Origin: Gammaproteobacteria bacterium
GTDB taxonomy: Bacteria > Pseudomonadota > Gammaproteobacteria > SZUA-229
Length of the DNA: 12,407 bases
Reading direction: 5' to 3'
Assembly (NCBI GenBank): GCA_026197015.1
Contig: JAPHRB010000060.1
Span: forward strand, 1-12,407
A model generated the notes under the pieces. That model made no database searches, was not told the DNA's origin, and worked only from the letters and a program-made list of their open reading frames with translations. The position numbers were made by a program, and so were the translations under genes. Below are positions 12,227-12,407 of the stretch, in pieces; the first letter of the stretch is position 1, and each line of letters begins with the position of its first letter.

Positions 12227-12407
12227 TTTGTTATTTTCATTAGTTTTAAATAATTCCGTTTAAGAGTTACACTGTTTTTGTTTTTATATTCAATATTGAT
12301 CTATTTTATTGTTTTCTTATCTTTAGGCTCAATCAGGCTCTGTGTGTGAGGCTATGCAGCCATTGTACCGTAATTCATTAACTTCTCAATGTTATGGAAA
12401 CAATCGG
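12227..12407. other. AT-rich end of window without visible gene
   Basis: Nothing coding is seen to the window edge. The stretch 12324-12341 (TAGGCTCAATCAGGCTCT) resembles 11195-11213 read on the minus strand (TAGGCTTATCAGGCTTAAC), an inverted partial copy that flanks the DUF4238 gene on the other side. Confidence 0.4.

Overview
This window is a piece of a bacterial chromosome, most likely from a gammaproteobacterium of moderately low GC. The evidence is the set of gammaproteobacterial housekeeping proteins (LeuC, HisN-type phosphatase, SlyD with a His-rich tail, AroC, PrmB, Psd) and the familiar neighbourhood prmB / aroC / MFS transporter, which I recall from Pseudomonas-like genomes. I cannot name the genus from sequence alone.

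Layout. Positions 1-1267 (minus) hold the first 422 codons of leuC, cut by the window edge. It is divergent from a LysR-type regulator (1417-2289, plus). The 149-bp gap between them carries two copies of an ATTC-N7-GAAT palindrome, each fitting the LysR T-N11-A rule, so this looks like a leucine-pathway regulator and its operators. Next come a HisN-like phosphatase (2304-3098, minus), divergent slyD (3258-3746, plus) with a terminator-like hairpin, and an HcaT-like MFS transporter (3770-4945, minus). A palindrome-rich intergenic element (about 4952-5175) separates that transporter from aroC (5186-6286, minus, TTG start). A plus-strand gene for a receiver-plus-histidine-kinase protein (6400-7494) is wedged between aroC and prmB (7498-8403, minus). 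Its kinase core has Gln where the phospho-accepting His should be. A probable two-gene unit follows: a periplasmic PCu(A)C copper chaperone (8509-8973) and phosphatidylserine decarboxylase (8999-9862).

From 9863 the character changes. About 1 kb (9863-10865) has no gene but is packed with perfect inverted repeats. One 34-36-nt module there is shared with the element at 4952-5175, and its stem bases change in a compensating way. Beyond this are two minus-strand accessory genes, a small lipoprotein (10866-11120) and a DUF4238-type protein (11235-12161). Core-site-like heptamers (GTTAGGC / GCCTAAT / GTCTAAC) bracket them, and a bulged hairpin lies next to the DUF4238 start. This resembles integron gene cassettes with attC sites, but no integrase is in view and the sites are degenerate, so I present it as a hypothesis.

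How the genes work together: most are independent housekeeping units (leucine, histidine and chorismate synthesis, protein folding and ribosomal modification, copper handling, membrane lipid). The less ordinary parts are the pseudo-kinase-like signalling protein inserted in the prmB-aroC neighbourhood, the leuC/LysR operator pair, the two related palindromic intergenic elements, and the cassette-like right end.
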